Positions 16,560-24,949 of a stretch of DNA of 64,000 bases are shown here, one piece after another. The DNA is taken from NCBI RefSeq assembly GCF_030160275.1, contig NZ_BSOA01000003.1:558766-622765 (forward strand), written 5' to 3'. Origin of the DNA: Dyella flagellata. GTDB lineage: Bacteria; Pseudomonadota; Gammaproteobacteria; Xanthomonadales; Rhodanobacteraceae. Both the position numbers and the translations under genes were made by a program. Each line of letters starts with the position of its first letter. The first letter of the stretch is position 1. Below the pieces are notes generated by a model, which ran no database searches, was not told where the DNA came from, and saw only the letters and a list, made by a program, of their open reading frames with translations.

Positions 16560-17257
16560 CGGCTTCTCCTCTTGCCTTTTTTGCTTGCTTGGGTGCGTTC
16601 GGGTGTGCTTGTCGATTTGTCGGCAGCCGCGCCATCCATCAGCAGCGTGAACGACTGCAGGAACTCATCGGTGAGGTCTGCTTCAGGGTGGACAAGCCAG
16701 TAGGTGACCGCGGCGTAAAGCAGATATTGCAACGACCAGGCCAGTTTCTCGGCCGTAATGGTCCGGGAGATTTCGCCGCTTTGCTGTCCGGCGCGAAACA
16801 TCGCGGCCAGGATGTCCATGCTCAATTTGGCGCCGGTTTCCTTGCGCGCGTCGTCTGCCCCGTACTCCACAATGCTATGCAGATAACGCAGGTAGTGCGG
16901 CAGATAAACCCGCTTCGATGCATGCCACGCGGCGGATTCGCGCAGCAGGAACTCCATCCGCGATACAAAGGTATGGTGAGCCGCCAATTGATCGGCGCGC
17001 GCGGCCATGCCCTCGGCGATTTCGTCCATCAAACGGTGGGCAACCAGCGCTTCTTTCACCGGGAAGTAGCTGTATAGCGTGGCCTTCGCAACGTCAGCCT
17101 TGGCCGTAATCTGCTCCATCGTGACGGCTTCGTAGCCAAATGCCTCGAACAGTTCAAAGGCGGTCGCCGCGAGGTGGGAGGCCGTCTGCTGGCGCTTTCG
17201 CTGCCTGCGGCCCGAGGACTTGGGAGTGGGTTTGGAGCCGGTCATTCGGTTAGCCAT
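16556..17257 (-). CDS. TetR family regulator of the P450 operon
   Basis: A 233-residue TetR protein from MANRMTG. It has a helix-turn-helix at about residues 42-66 (VTMEQITAKADVAKATLYSYF), a helical effector domain and a very basic tail (KKGKRRSR). A perfect palindrome lies 21 bp before the start and is probably its own operator. Operon position directly ahead of the P450 suggests an autoregulated, substrate-responsive unit. The longer frame to 17332 would swallow the palindrome and is rejected. Confidence 0.88.
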   Translation of the reverse strand: MANRMTGSKPTPKSSGRRQRKRQQTASHLAATAFELFEAFGYEAVTMEQITAKADVAKATLYSYFPVKEALVAHRLMDEIAEGMAARADQLAAHHTFVSRMEFLLRESAAWHASKRVYLPHYLRYLHSIVEYGADDARKETGAKLSMDILAAMFRAGQQSGEISRTITAEKLAWSLQYLLYAAVTYWLVHPEADLTDEFLQSFTLLMDGAAADKSTSTPERTQASKKGKRRSR

Positions 17258-17277
17258 AACTAGACGATGGATAAAAT

Positions 17278-17290
17278 CATACGTCGTATG
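17278..17290. promoter_or_regulatory. TetR operator palindrome
   Basis: CATACG-T-CGTATG, a perfect 13-bp palindrome just upstream of the TetR-P450 operon, with AT-rich flanks. Confidence 0.7.
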
Positions 17291-17407
17291 GTTTTTGGCT
17301 GTCAAAGGGGCTAGATAAGAGATGCCTCCCATGCGGCATACGTGTCCAATAAGTCATTGAAAATTAGATACTTATATCTTCGGTGCAAGATCTTTTCGGG
17401 TTGAAAT

Positions 17408-17436
17408 TGTTAGATTTTTGGTCTATTTTTCTAACA
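17408..17436. promoter_or_regulatory. Inverted repeat before the AbiEi-like gene
   Basis: TGTTAGA (17408-17414) and TCTAACA (17430-17436) are inverted arms separated by 15 AT-rich bases, ending 12 bp before the antitoxin start. AbiEi-type antitoxins repress their own operon through such repeats. The 13-mer GTTAGATTTTTGG inside it recurs at 18519. Confidence 0.55.
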
Positions 17437-17448
17437 AAAGGACACCTC

Positions 17449-18084
17449 ATGACCACTACCCAAGCCATTCGAGAGCGGATTACCCATCAGCCGGCGGGAG
17501 AGGCGTTTACTCCTGCATTGTTTGCAGGATTAGGGTCGCGTGCGTCCATCGACATGGCGCTCATGCGACAGCTCAAAGCAGGTGTGATCGAGCGAATAGG
17601 GCGCGGCGTGTATGTCGTCCCTAAGACCAATCGCTTTGGCATGAAGTCCATGCCGCCTGCGGAACAGGTGGCAGCAGTGGTTGCAAAATCAGAGGGCGCC
17701 ATCATTGGAGTGCATGGTGCTGAAGCTGCACGTCGTTTCGGTTTTACGACGCAAATGCCGACGCAGTCGGTGTTTTACACTACGGGTTCGTCGCGCAAGA
17801 TCCGCTACGGAAAACTGATGATTCGTCTTCAGCGCGTTGCTCCACGGAAGTTGCTGCTGGCCGATCAGCCCGCTGGCCTGGCGCTGTCTGCTTTGTGGTA
17901 TTTAGGGCGCCATCAAGTAACGGCTGCTACATTCGAACGTATCTCAAAAAGACTTTCGGCTGCTGAGTTTGAGGCACTCAAGGGCATCAAGTCCTCGATG
18001 CCTGCATGGATGGCTGAGGCGTTGAATCAATACGAACAAGGAGAGGTTGCATGGTTAACCCGAAGGAAAGCTACTTCGACCTGA
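17449..18084 (+). CDS. AbiEi-like antitoxin (DUF6088 type)
   Basis: A 211-residue protein with an N-terminal winged-helix domain (about residues 1-60, LFAGLGSRASIDMALMRQL, IERIGRGVYVVP) and a C-terminal antitoxin-like region. This is the layout of AbiEi/DUF6088 proteins, which pair with an AbiEii nucleotidyltransferase toxin. AAGGA precedes the start at 17449; the earlier in-frame ATG lies upstream of the operator. The toxin gene overlaps its 3' end, as usual, but is cut short. Confidence 0.8.
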   Translation: MTTTQAIRERITHQPAGEAFTPALFAGLGSRASIDMALMRQLKAGVIERIGRGVYVVPKTNRFGMKSMPPAEQVAAVVAKSEGAIIGVHGAEAARRFGFTTQMPTQSVFYTTGSSRKIRYGKLMIRLQRVAPRKLLLADQPAGLALSALWYLGRHQVTAATFERISKRLSAAEFEALKGIKSSMPAWMAEALNQYEQGEVAWLTRRKATST

Positions 18085-18143
18085 TAGCCGAAGAACAATC
18101 CGAAATTTTGAATTCCGCCGAAAGACAGTTCCAAGTTGATTGA
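18051..18143 (+). pseudogene. Truncated AbiEii-type toxin gene
   Basis: The ATG at 18051 lies inside the antitoxin's 3' end in another frame, preceded by GGAGAGG, the normal AbiEi/AbiEii coupling. It encodes MVNPKESYFDLIAEEQSEI and a little more, 30 residues in all, then TGA. This resembles the N-terminal lead-in of AbiEii toxins, which normally run to about 250-300 residues with a nucleotidyltransferase core. No continuation is visible in any frame downstream, so the toxin is deleted rather than frameshifted. Confidence 0.6.
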
Positions 18144-18731
18144 TCACACCCAAAAACGATACAAACAAATAAACCTGGGACCAATATCAGGCCATAAGGA
18201 TCCCAGCATGTTGCTGACCATGAGCATAGTTCGAACCTTTGAGGTACAGCGGACCTCCGGAACGAAGACCGTGGGCAGGGTAGTGTAACCCCATGGCTGT
18301 TCAGCCCAGTTCAGATGAATGGCTTGGGGTAGATGCGCCGGTCACATACGCATGATTCCTGCACGGTGCACCGGTTGGAGATCGGTGTGCCACACCCGAT
18401 CAGCAGCCACAATCCTACGCAACTGTCCATAAGGTTGGCCAAACCCATATTCATCGTCTCGTAAACACCGAGGACGTCACGGCAACCTAGGCATCGGACT
18501 TTTACCAAACCAGTCAGAGTTAGATTTTTGGCTGTTAAAGCCCCTCAGTTTGCTTGACCGCCTAATGGTTTGTAGGGGAATAGCTCACTCCTTCCCATTA
18601 GGTGATCAAAAGATACCTACGAGGCTTATGGTCCTAGTGCCATTGCGCGGAATCGGCCTTTGAAGCTTTCATTGCATAAAGCCACTTCGGCTGATTTATG
18701 CCATGGCGGAAAGCCATGAAGGCCATTACTC
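18144..18731. other. Low-GC intergenic stretch after the broken toxin gene
   Basis: There is no convincing gene. A repeat of the 13-mer GTTAGATTTTTGG from the 17.4-kb operator lies at 18519-18531. A minus-strand frame with CxxC-like residues (18311-18508) starts with TTG, lacks a ribosome site and is not called. The stretch may mark the deletion scar of the toxin gene. Confidence 0.4.
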
Positions 18732-19598
18732 ATGCGAATTGCTTCGTCAAATCTTTTGTCGCCTATACCACGATTGGGCATGATGTTTGTTTTGATTTGC
18801 TCCGTGGCTTCGCCCAAAACACAGGCTTATCAGCAAGACGGGGAGTCTGTGAACGCGGATGGCAGCTACACGGTCTGTCACGAAATTCCGGTTCCGCCAA
18901 ACTATGCATTGGTCGGTATCAAGCCAGTTGGCCAATGCAGTAATAATCTGGCGTTTACGGTCGCGCCGGCCAGGGACAATCTCAGGGTTTGCAATTTAAG
19001 CGAAACGGCTGGTGGTGCGCCGGTCAGGATGCCTTTTCCCACAGATTACATTGTCAAAGCCATTGAGCATGTTGAGTACACTCAAAGCAAATGTGGCGGT
19101 GCTACAGCTGTTTACGTAATTCAGCAGGTCGCTGAGGGTGTTACTGCCTGTAACGGTTCGCACATCCCCAATAGCTGGTCCTACATTCGGTCGGCGCCAT
19201 CTTATGGTTCCTGTGAGTGGATGGACAGAAACGAACTTCATCGGGCCGCGGATGGGTTGCGGATTTGCACCCTGTCTCCCTATCCAGCTTCATTTGTGAT
19301 TGGTTCTGTTGAATCAGTTGCGGTTTGCGGTCTGCAAGAGCAATACGTGCTACGCACCGTATCGGATGGCGTAAAGGCATGTGGGCCATCGAAAATTCCT
19401 GCCGAATATGTGGTCACGGGCGTGGATCGATCAGGTTGGTGCGGTCGATACGCAACGCTGACTTTACGTTCCGCCTATGACGGAGTCGTTGTATGTCCGC
19501 AGTCGCCGATTCCAAGTCGCTACGTGATCGAAGCGACGGTGCCCTACATCGGTTGCGAGAATTGGGCGACTGCATATCGACTGAGGTATGTGCTTTGA
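18732..19598 (+). CDS. Secreted cysteine-repeat protein 1
   Basis: A 288-residue protein I cannot assign to a family. An N-terminal signal peptide (hydrophobic about 15-28, ending near KTQA) is followed by six imperfect repeats of about 40 residues. Each has the pattern GxxxC-xxSPxPxxYVI...C. The repeats carry Cys pairs at about 49/69, 87/121, 140/161, 179/199, 217/237 and 255/275, mostly 20 residues apart, suggesting one disulfide per repeat in a periplasmic or exported protein. A paralogue follows 19 bp downstream; the two are probably co-transcribed. Confidence 0.75.
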   Translation: MRIASSNLLSPIPRLGMMFVLICSVASPKTQAYQQDGESVNADGSYTVCHEIPVPPNYALVGIKPVGQCSNNLAFTVAPARDNLRVCNLSETAGGAPVRMPFPTDYIVKAIEHVEYTQSKCGGATAVYVIQQVAEGVTACNGSHIPNSWSYIRSAPSYGSCEWMDRNELHRAADGLRICTLSPYPASFVIGSVESVAVCGLQEQYVLRTVSDGVKACGPSKIPAEYVVTGVDRSGWCGRYATLTLRSAYDGVVVCPQSPIPSRYVIEATVPYIGCENWATAYRLRYVL

Positions 19599-19617
19599 TC
19601 TACAAGGAGTTTGAGGT

Positions 19618-20463
19618 ATGAAAAGTCTAAAGAGGGTAGGCGTTGTAAGAACGCTTTATGTATTTTTTTGGACATTGACGCTGGCAATCGTCATTGGTAT
19701 GCCGCATTCAGTAATTGCATCGGACACCGAAAATAATGTGTCGATCAACACCATTTGCCGAGACTGGCCTATGCCGACAGGCTATGTCATTGTCAGCGTA
19801 AGGTATAGCCAATCATGCCTCGGAACAGGACAAGGTATTGAATATTCGGTGAGTCCGGCTTCGGAGGGAATGACGGTCTGTAACAACCTTTCGATACCCG
19901 CACCTTACGTGATCACGACCATGGCGCCATCTAGTAAATGCGCTGGTCTTTTCGAAGAGGGGGTTATCAGGACGGTCGCAAATGGAATGTCGGTTTGTGG
20001 CAACGGCTTTTCGCCGATCCCGGAAGGCTACATAGTCACTGCTGTCTCCAGTAGTGACAGACTGACTTGTCATGGCGTACCGATTTATCGTGTCTCAACT
20101 GTGGTTAACGGAGCTGCCATATGCAACGTCTCTCCAAAGCCTGCCGGTTACGTGATCAGTCGAGTCATCAGTAACGGCCAGTGCCTTGGTTCCAATGCGT
20201 ATGTATTGCAAATTGTTTCAGAAGGTGTGATCGGCTGCAGCTTTTCCCCGTTGCCAGGCGGCTATGTCGTGACGGCAGGTCAACAAACTAATAGCTGCAC
20301 TGATGGCGGCTTGAGAGGGGACTATTGGACGTTCAATCAGCCATTCAATGGCATCAATGTCTGCCCATTTTCACCGATACCTGCGGGCTATTACATAACA
20401 GGGCAGGTGCCAAGGGCCAATTGTTTCGGTGCGAACTTTGGATTTATCCTAAAAAGGCTGTAG
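19618..20463 (+). CDS. Secreted cysteine-repeat protein 2
   Basis: A 281-residue paralogue of the preceding protein. A long hydrophobic signal segment (about residues 12-35, ending SVIASD) is followed by six repeats. Cys pairs fall at 47/67, 88/108, 127/151, 169/189, 207/227 and 249/269: five pairs are exactly 20 residues apart, and successive repeats start about 40 residues apart. The consensus is GxxVCxxSPIPxGYVIT. The chain ends right after the last repeat. AAGGAG precedes the start. Function unknown; the regular disulfide pattern suggests an extracellular adhesive, binding or structural role. Confidence 0.78.
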   Translation: MKSLKRVGVVRTLYVFFWTLTLAIVIGMPHSVIASDTENNVSINTICRDWPMPTGYVIVSVRYSQSCLGTGQGIEYSVSPASEGMTVCNNLSIPAPYVITTMAPSSKCAGLFEEGVIRTVANGMSVCGNGFSPIPEGYIVTAVSSSDRLTCHGVPIYRVSTVVNGAAICNVSPKPAGYVISRVISNGQCLGSNAYVLQIVSEGVIGCSFSPLPGGYVVTAGQQTNSCTDGGLRGDYWTFNQPFNGINVCPFSPIPAGYYITGQVPRANCFGANFGFILKRL

Positions 20464-20527
20464 TTAGATTGACGTGCGCAGCTGGCGATAGAAAATTTTG
20501 ATCCAAATCGTACCAGGGAGAGGTTCA

Positions 20528-20815
20528 ATGTCTCGTTATCTATTGTTTGCCCTGTTGCTTGCGAGCATTGCGGTCCACGCAGAGACCTCGCTGCGCATCG
20601 GTAGCAAAGTACTGACGTTGGGCGACAGTGCGGCAAAGGTGCAGCAGTTGATGGGGGAACCCACAGTGCGCACCTTTCTGCAGGCGCCAACAGGTGCTAT
20701 GCCCAACAATCAGTTGGCGTCTGGCGAGCAGTGGCAATACACGCAAGGTAACAAGACCATTGTCATAACGATTGTCAACGGTAGAGTTACCAACTTCGAA
20801 ACGCTTTATGATTGA
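20528..20815 (+). CDS. Small secreted DUF2845 protein, copy 1
   Basis: A 95-residue protein with a signal peptide (MSRYLLFALLLASIAVHA) and a DUF2845-like body: SLRIGSKVLTLGDS, MGEPTVRTF, QWQYTQGNKTIVITIVNG. The family is periplasmic and uncharacterised. AGGGAGAGG precedes the start. It follows the cysteine-repeat pair and is duplicated at 21225. Confidence 0.8.
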   Translation: MSRYLLFALLLASIAVHAETSLRIGSKVLTLGDSAAKVQQLMGEPTVRTFLQAPTGAMPNNQLASGEQWQYTQGNKTIVITIVNGRVTNFETLYD

Positions 20816-21224
20816 TTATTTGCAGATGGCTATCCGACGAGCGTCATAGCAGCAGCTTCACCGCGAGTATCATTGCTCCGCCGGCAAGGCAAAGCCAAAC
20901 GTCAATCACATGGCGCGCCGTTGGTATGACTTGGCCAAGCCAGCGCTGCACGACAATGGTGCCCTTTGCCTATGACAGCCTCGGCAGATTAGCACCCAAG
21001 GTCCTCCGCTTGAAGAGCGGCGCGGTCATCTTGCTCAAGGCGCATGAATCACGCTTTACATAACGGGGTATGTGGTAAAGGCTTCGTTGCTACGATGCGA
21101 GCTGTGGATTTGTCTTAAATGACGGTAGTTACGTAGGATTTGTCCTAGAAAAGGCTGTAGTTGGATTGATGCATATGGCCGGAGCCCGCAAATTCCGCTC
21201 CAAGTCGCAACCAGGAGAAATCCC
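20816..21224. repeat. Duplication junction between the two DUF2845 genes
   Basis: The segment 21135-21172 repeats 20440-20472: the last codons of cysteine-repeat protein 2 (GGATTTATCCTA, AAAAGGCTGTAG) and the following bases, with one inserted G. A whole unit from the end of the repeat gene through the DUF2845 gene was therefore duplicated in tandem. Between the copies lie about 300 bp of other DNA; on the minus strand 20844-20970 could encode a hydrophobic C-terminal remnant of a membrane protein. Confidence 0.65.
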
Positions 21225-21512
21225 GTGTCTCGTTATCTGCTTTTAATCCTTTTGTTTGTAAGCGCAGCGGTCCATGCAGAGAGTTCACTGCGCGTCGATA
21301 GCAAAGTGCTGATGGTGGGCGACAGCGCGGCAAGGGCGCAGCAGTTGATGGGTGAGCCGACGGTGCGTACTTTTCTTCAGCCGGCAATAGGCGGTATGCC
21401 GAACAATCAGATGGGGGCTGGCGAACAGTGGCAATACGCGCAGGGCAACAAGACCATAGTTGTCACCATTATTAATGGTCGGATTACCAACTTTGAAACG
21501 CTTTACGATTGA
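21225..21512 (+). CDS. Small secreted DUF2845 protein, copy 2
   Basis: A 95-residue paralogue of the protein at 20528, with the same length, a near-identical signal peptide (here MSRYLLLILLFVSAAVHA) and the same GEPTVRTFLQ and NFETLYD ends. It starts with GTG, preceded by AGGAGA. It arose by tandem duplication, and differences are spread through the chain, so both copies seem to be under selection as functional genes. Confidence 0.8.
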   Translation: MSRYLLLILLFVSAAVHAESSLRVDSKVLMVGDSAARAQQLMGEPTVRTFLQPAIGGMPNNQMGAGEQWQYAQGNKTIVVTIINGRITNFETLYD

Positions 21513-21581
21513 TTAGTTGTACAGGCAAGGCATCGGCGTCTTGCGTTCATCAGGCACCTCCCTGTGCCTCGTATTCAAGGC

Positions 21582-22253
21582 TTATTTCCGAATAGCCGAC
21601 TCCGCCGCTTCAGCTTGCTGCGCCGCCGTCTTGGCATCCGCAGCAGCCTGTTCGGCCTCCTGGCGTAATTCTTTGGCGTAAGCCTTGGCCTCAATGGCGT
21701 CGCAGCTGATGTGGATGTCCACCGCATCACTCACCTGTGGCACGAATTGCCCCATGCCGAAATCAGAGCGCTTGAGGATCGTGGTCGCATCGAAACCGAT
21801 CTGGGGCAAATTGCTGCGGATATTGACGCCAATTTTGTTGATGGTCACGTCGAGAGTGACCGGCTTGGTTATGCCGCGCAAGCTAAGGTTGCCGGTCACT
21901 CGTAACTTGTCCGGCGCAGCCCCCTTTTCGACCTTGGTGCTTTTGAAGGTGGCCACGGGGTAGTGGGCGACGTCGAAGTAATCTACGCCTTGGAAGTCGG
22001 CATCCAGGTCGGGAACGCCTGTGCTCAGGTGGGCCAGCTTGATGGTGACCGCCACGGAGGCGCGGCTGGGATCGGCCTGGTCAAAGTCCATCGTCCCCTC
22101 CACCATGCTGAACTGGGCGGTGGGATGGCTGAAGCCCAGGTGATTCCAACGAATGACGCCTTCACTGTGCCGCGGCTCCAGGGTGTAGGTGGTCGCGTAT
22201 AGCGGGACGCAGGTGAGGGCCAAGGCGGCAAGCAGGGAGATACGGCTAATCAT
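21582..22253 (-). CDS. YceI family periplasmic protein
   Basis: A 223-residue protein with a signal peptide (ending near PLYA), then the YceI lipocalin-like barrel (about residues 20-185: YTLEPRHSEGVIRWNHLGFS, FDVAHYPVATFKS), which in the family binds isoprenoid lipids. The last 35 residues are an Ala/Glu/Gln coiled-coil tail that most YceI proteins lack. The start at 22253 is the one that gives a clean signal peptide. It is divergent from the winged-helix regulator at 22424. Confidence 0.85.
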   Translation of the reverse strand: MISRISLLAALALTCVPLYATTYTLEPRHSEGVIRWNHLGFSHPTAQFSMVEGTMDFDQADPSRASVAVTIKLAHLSTGVPDLDADFQGVDYFDVAHYPVATFKSTKVEKGAAPDKLRVTGNLSLRGITKPVTLDVTINKIGVNIRSNLPQIGFDATTILKRSDFGMGQFVPQVSDAVDIHISCDAIEAKAYAKELRQEAEQAAADAKTAAQQAEAAESAIRK

Positions 22254-22423
22254 GGTGCTACTCCATGGGTGAGGAGCGGCGACCGTGCCACCCTGGCGAG
22301 CGAGAAGTCCTGAAAAGCGGTCTGAAGTTCCCTGAAAGACTCTGAAGGGCCCGCCGTTGCCGTAGCAGGGTGCTGATGCCAAGATCGCGCAGTTCCCATT
22401 TTGCTCTTCAGCTACAGGCCCTT

Positions 22424-23359
22424 ATGTCGCCGAATCTCGAACGATCGCCCAAGGACCTGCTGCAGGTCGGCGACTGGACGATCGACCCCATGCGTGCCCT
22501 GATGACCCGCAACGGGGAAACCGTGCGGCTGGAATCGCGCACCTTGCGGCTGTTGTTGTGCCTAGCCGAACACCCCGGTGAAGTCGTCAGTGTCGAGGAC
22601 TTGTTGAACGAGGTGTGGCAGGGAGTGATCGTCACGCCCGATTCGGTGTACCAGGCAGTGACGGCCTTGCGTCGCCAGCTTGGTGACAATTCCCGCCAAC
22701 CTGCCTATATCGCCACGGTTCCGCGCCACGGCTATCGCATGGTGGCCGCGGTGGGCAGCACCAGCGCCGCTACCCCTTTGCCCGTCACGCTGCAGACAGC
22801 GGCCAACGAAACACTTGAAGAACCGCGCAAGAGCCTGCCCGCAGCCCGCTCGCGGCTGTATCCGCGGTTGCTGGCAATTACCGCATTGCTCGCCCTGGTC
22901 TGCGCAGCCTTTTACCTGCTCAGTCGACCACACCCGGTAACCCAGCCGACGACAGCCGTGTCAGCGGTGGACCCCAGATCGGTGGCCGTGCTGCCCTTTC
23001 TGGACCTTACGGATGCCATGAACGAAGAACCATTTGCCGATGGCATGACCGAGGAGCTGATCGACAAGCTTAGCCAGACGCGCCCACTGCGTGTTACGCC
23101 ACCGACCTCCTCGTTCTATTTCAAAGGCAAGCAAGTCACCGTACAGCAAGTGGCCAGGGCATTGAACGTGGCCTACGTACTCGATGGCAGCGTGCGCAAA
23201 TCCGGCAACACGCTGCGTGTATCGGCGCGGCTGGTGCGCGCCGATGACGGCTTCGTAGCCTGGTCACAGACCTATGACCGTAATTGGGATGACAAGCTGA
23301 TGATTCAGGACGATATTGCCGGTGAAGTTGCCAAGGCGATGACAGCTTCGATTCAGTGA
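22424..23359 (+). CDS. CadC-like transmembrane winged-helix regulator
   Basis: A 311-residue protein. An OmpR/PhoB-type winged helix (about residues 12-105, ending VPRHGYRMV) is followed by a linker, a single membrane helix (about 148-166) and a periplasmic domain of the FlgO/TolB-N kind (AVLPFLDLTDAMNEEPFADG, YVLDGSVRKSG). Such one-component regulators sense periplasmic signals. Start MSPNLERS was chosen; an earlier in-frame ATG (22370) is possible. It is divergent from yceI, which it may control. Confidence 0.83.
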   Translation: MSPNLERSPKDLLQVGDWTIDPMRALMTRNGETVRLESRTLRLLLCLAEHPGEVVSVEDLLNEVWQGVIVTPDSVYQAVTALRRQLGDNSRQPAYIATVPRHGYRMVAAVGSTSAATPLPVTLQTAANETLEEPRKSLPAARSRLYPRLLAITALLALVCAAFYLLSRPHPVTQPTTAVSAVDPRSVAVLPFLDLTDAMNEEPFADGMTEELIDKLSQTRPLRVTPPTSSFYFKGKQVTVQQVARALNVAYVLDGSVRKSGNTLRVSARLVRADDGFVAWSQTYDRNWDDKLMIQDDIAGEVAKAMTASIQ

Positions 23360-23528
23360 GAACGAAGCGGGGCTTGTTGTGGCGATTGAGAAAGCAGACT
23401 CCAGGGCGAAAAATGAATGAGCGGTTTCAGTCCCTGGCCATTTGTAGAGCCCCCTTTTCCCGTGCCAAATGGACCTTGTCGACTTCAAGGCTGCTAGCTG
23501 AGACTGCGAGCTGATCTCAGGAGGCGCC

Positions 23529-23960
23529 ATGAGTGATTTCGATAGCCAGGTCATGCAGGTTCTCGCAGGCTACCAAGCCGCCGTTCTCGCCAAGGACGTC
23601 GAGGCTTTCATCAAGCTTTACGATCAGGATGTGCGGGTATTCGACGCCTGGGGAACTTGGTCGTATCAAGGGTTGGGAGCCTGGCGGCAGGTTGCCCAGC
23701 AGTGGTTTGATTCACTAGGTGAAGAATCGGTCGTAGTGAACATGGAGGAAGTCCGAGTCAACGGTACGCGTGATTTTGCCCTGATCAGCGCCCTGGTGAC
23801 TTATACCGGCGTGTCCTCGACCGGCGAAAGACTTCGGGCGATGGAGAACCGCCTATCATGGGGCCTATCGTTCATGGGCGACGGCTGGAAGATCGTTCAC
23901 GAGCACACATCGGCGCCCATCGATTTTGATGACATGAAGGCCATTCTTGAGCGCGACTAG
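23529..23960 (+). CDS. SnoaL/DUF4440-like protein
   Basis: A 143-residue NTF2-fold protein: QVLAGYQAAVLAKDVEAFIK, then DQDVRVFDAWGTWSYQG and the final GDGWKIVHEHTS strand typical of DUF4440/SnoaL-like 3. Members are small enzymes or ligand-binding proteins of mostly unknown substrate. CAGGAGG precedes the ATG. It stands alone. Confidence 0.85.
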   Translation: MSDFDSQVMQVLAGYQAAVLAKDVEAFIKLYDQDVRVFDAWGTWSYQGLGAWRQVAQQWFDSLGEESVVVNMEEVRVNGTRDFALISALVTYTGVSSTGERLRAMENRLSWGLSFMGDGWKIVHEHTSAPIDFDDMKAILERD

Positions 23961-24174
23961 CTGCCTATCGCAATCATGTGGTTGAACGGCAGTCTGATGC
24001 AAGGAAGACGGACGAACAGGTCGTTTGTTCCTGATTGAGGTCCGCCAGGTTTTGGCATCGGACGGGATGGGGAGTCGCTCATTCGGGCACCTAAGAGGGG
24101 TGTCGGGCGACGGCGCGCAATGAAGGACAAGAATTGCCGGATGGTCGGCATCTTTTTACGTCTTAAGTACATGT

Positions 24175-24203
24175 TTGACAACGTGTTTTTGTCATTTTAC
24201 AAT
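24175..24203 (+). promoter_or_regulatory. Sigma-70-type promoter of the DUF6088-Fic operon
   Basis: TTGACA (24175-24180) and TACAAT (24198-24203) with exactly 17 bp between them, 33 bp before the antitoxin start. Both hexamers are at or near consensus. Confidence 0.75.
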
Positions 24204-24235
24204 ATCACTATGTAGGATTGTTTTGAGCGGGAAAA

Positions 24236-24949
24236 ATGAACCTCGAAAGCAAGCTTTTGATGTCGCTGAAAAAACGAGCCGGGCGTGTCGTACTGCGGCG
24301 CGAACTTGCAGGTTTGGGAAGCCCTTCTCAGGTCAGTGCAGCAATCCGAAATCTGCTTGCAAAGGGGCGGCTGGTCCGGCTTGGCGCTGGCATCTATGCC
24401 AAGTCTTCTGCTGACTCGCGTGGTCAAACACAAAGCGATACGGAACGCGATCTTTTGTTACGCGAGGCGTGTGACAAACTTGGCATCAAACTGACTCAAG
24501 TGACCATTCAGAAGGAAAGTGGAAAACCCGTTTGGTGGGTGGACACGGGCAAGCGGAGGATATCGCGTCAATTGGGTTGGGGTGGCATGCAGGTGCGTTT
24601 TCGCCATCGGCCAACTCTTAGTGCGAAGCTCACGTCTTATGTACCTAAGGACGTTAACAAGTTGCCTTCTCAAGGCATCGCTGCGTATGTAGAACGCCTC
24701 GCCAAAGCACATGGCATTGAATACCGGCGCTCCGGGCTGGATGATTTTGCGGAGGCGGTGACCCGCGCCGCGGGCGACGATGTGAAGCTCGATCTCACTG
24801 GCAAACTGCTTGTGGCGCTGAAAAAGAAGCATTTGATCAACGGACGCCAATTTGCGCGATTGCTTACCAACTACAGAAAGGAACTCAAAGGTGACGGTGT
24901 TCGATCCGTTCGGGGACTACAAGACCCAAGGATATCTGCGCAACATTGA
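24236..24949 (+). CDS. DUF6088/AbiEi-like antitoxin of a Fic toxin
   Basis: A 237-residue protein with an N-terminal winged-helix (about residues 8-62: RAGRVVLRRELAGLGSPSQV, LVRLGAGIYAK) and a longer, basic C-terminal half. It belongs to the same broad class as the protein at 17449 but is clearly divergent. Its gene overlaps the Fic gene by 59 bp, so translation is coupled. I infer that it is the repressor and antitoxin of the Fic protein. Confidence 0.78.
   Translation: MNLESKLLMSLKKRAGRVVLRRELAGLGSPSQVSAAIRNLLAKGRLVRLGAGIYAKSSADSRGQTQSDTERDLLLREACDKLGIKLTQVTIQKESGKPVWWVDTGKRRISRQLGWGGMQVRFRHRPTLSAKLTSYVPKDVNKLPSQGIAAYVERLAKAHGIEYRRSGLDDFAEAVTRAAGDDVKLDLTGKLLVALKKKHLINGRQFARLLTNYRKELKGDGVRSVRGLQDPRISAQH

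Noticed and set aside
18311..18508. Small minus-strand frame with CxxC residues
   Set aside because: It begins with TTG, has no ribosome site, and its second half is not protein-like.
20844..20970. Minus-strand hydrophobic C-terminal-like peptide
   Set aside because: It could be a membrane-protein remnant, but a stop codon lies just upstream and no family was recognisable.
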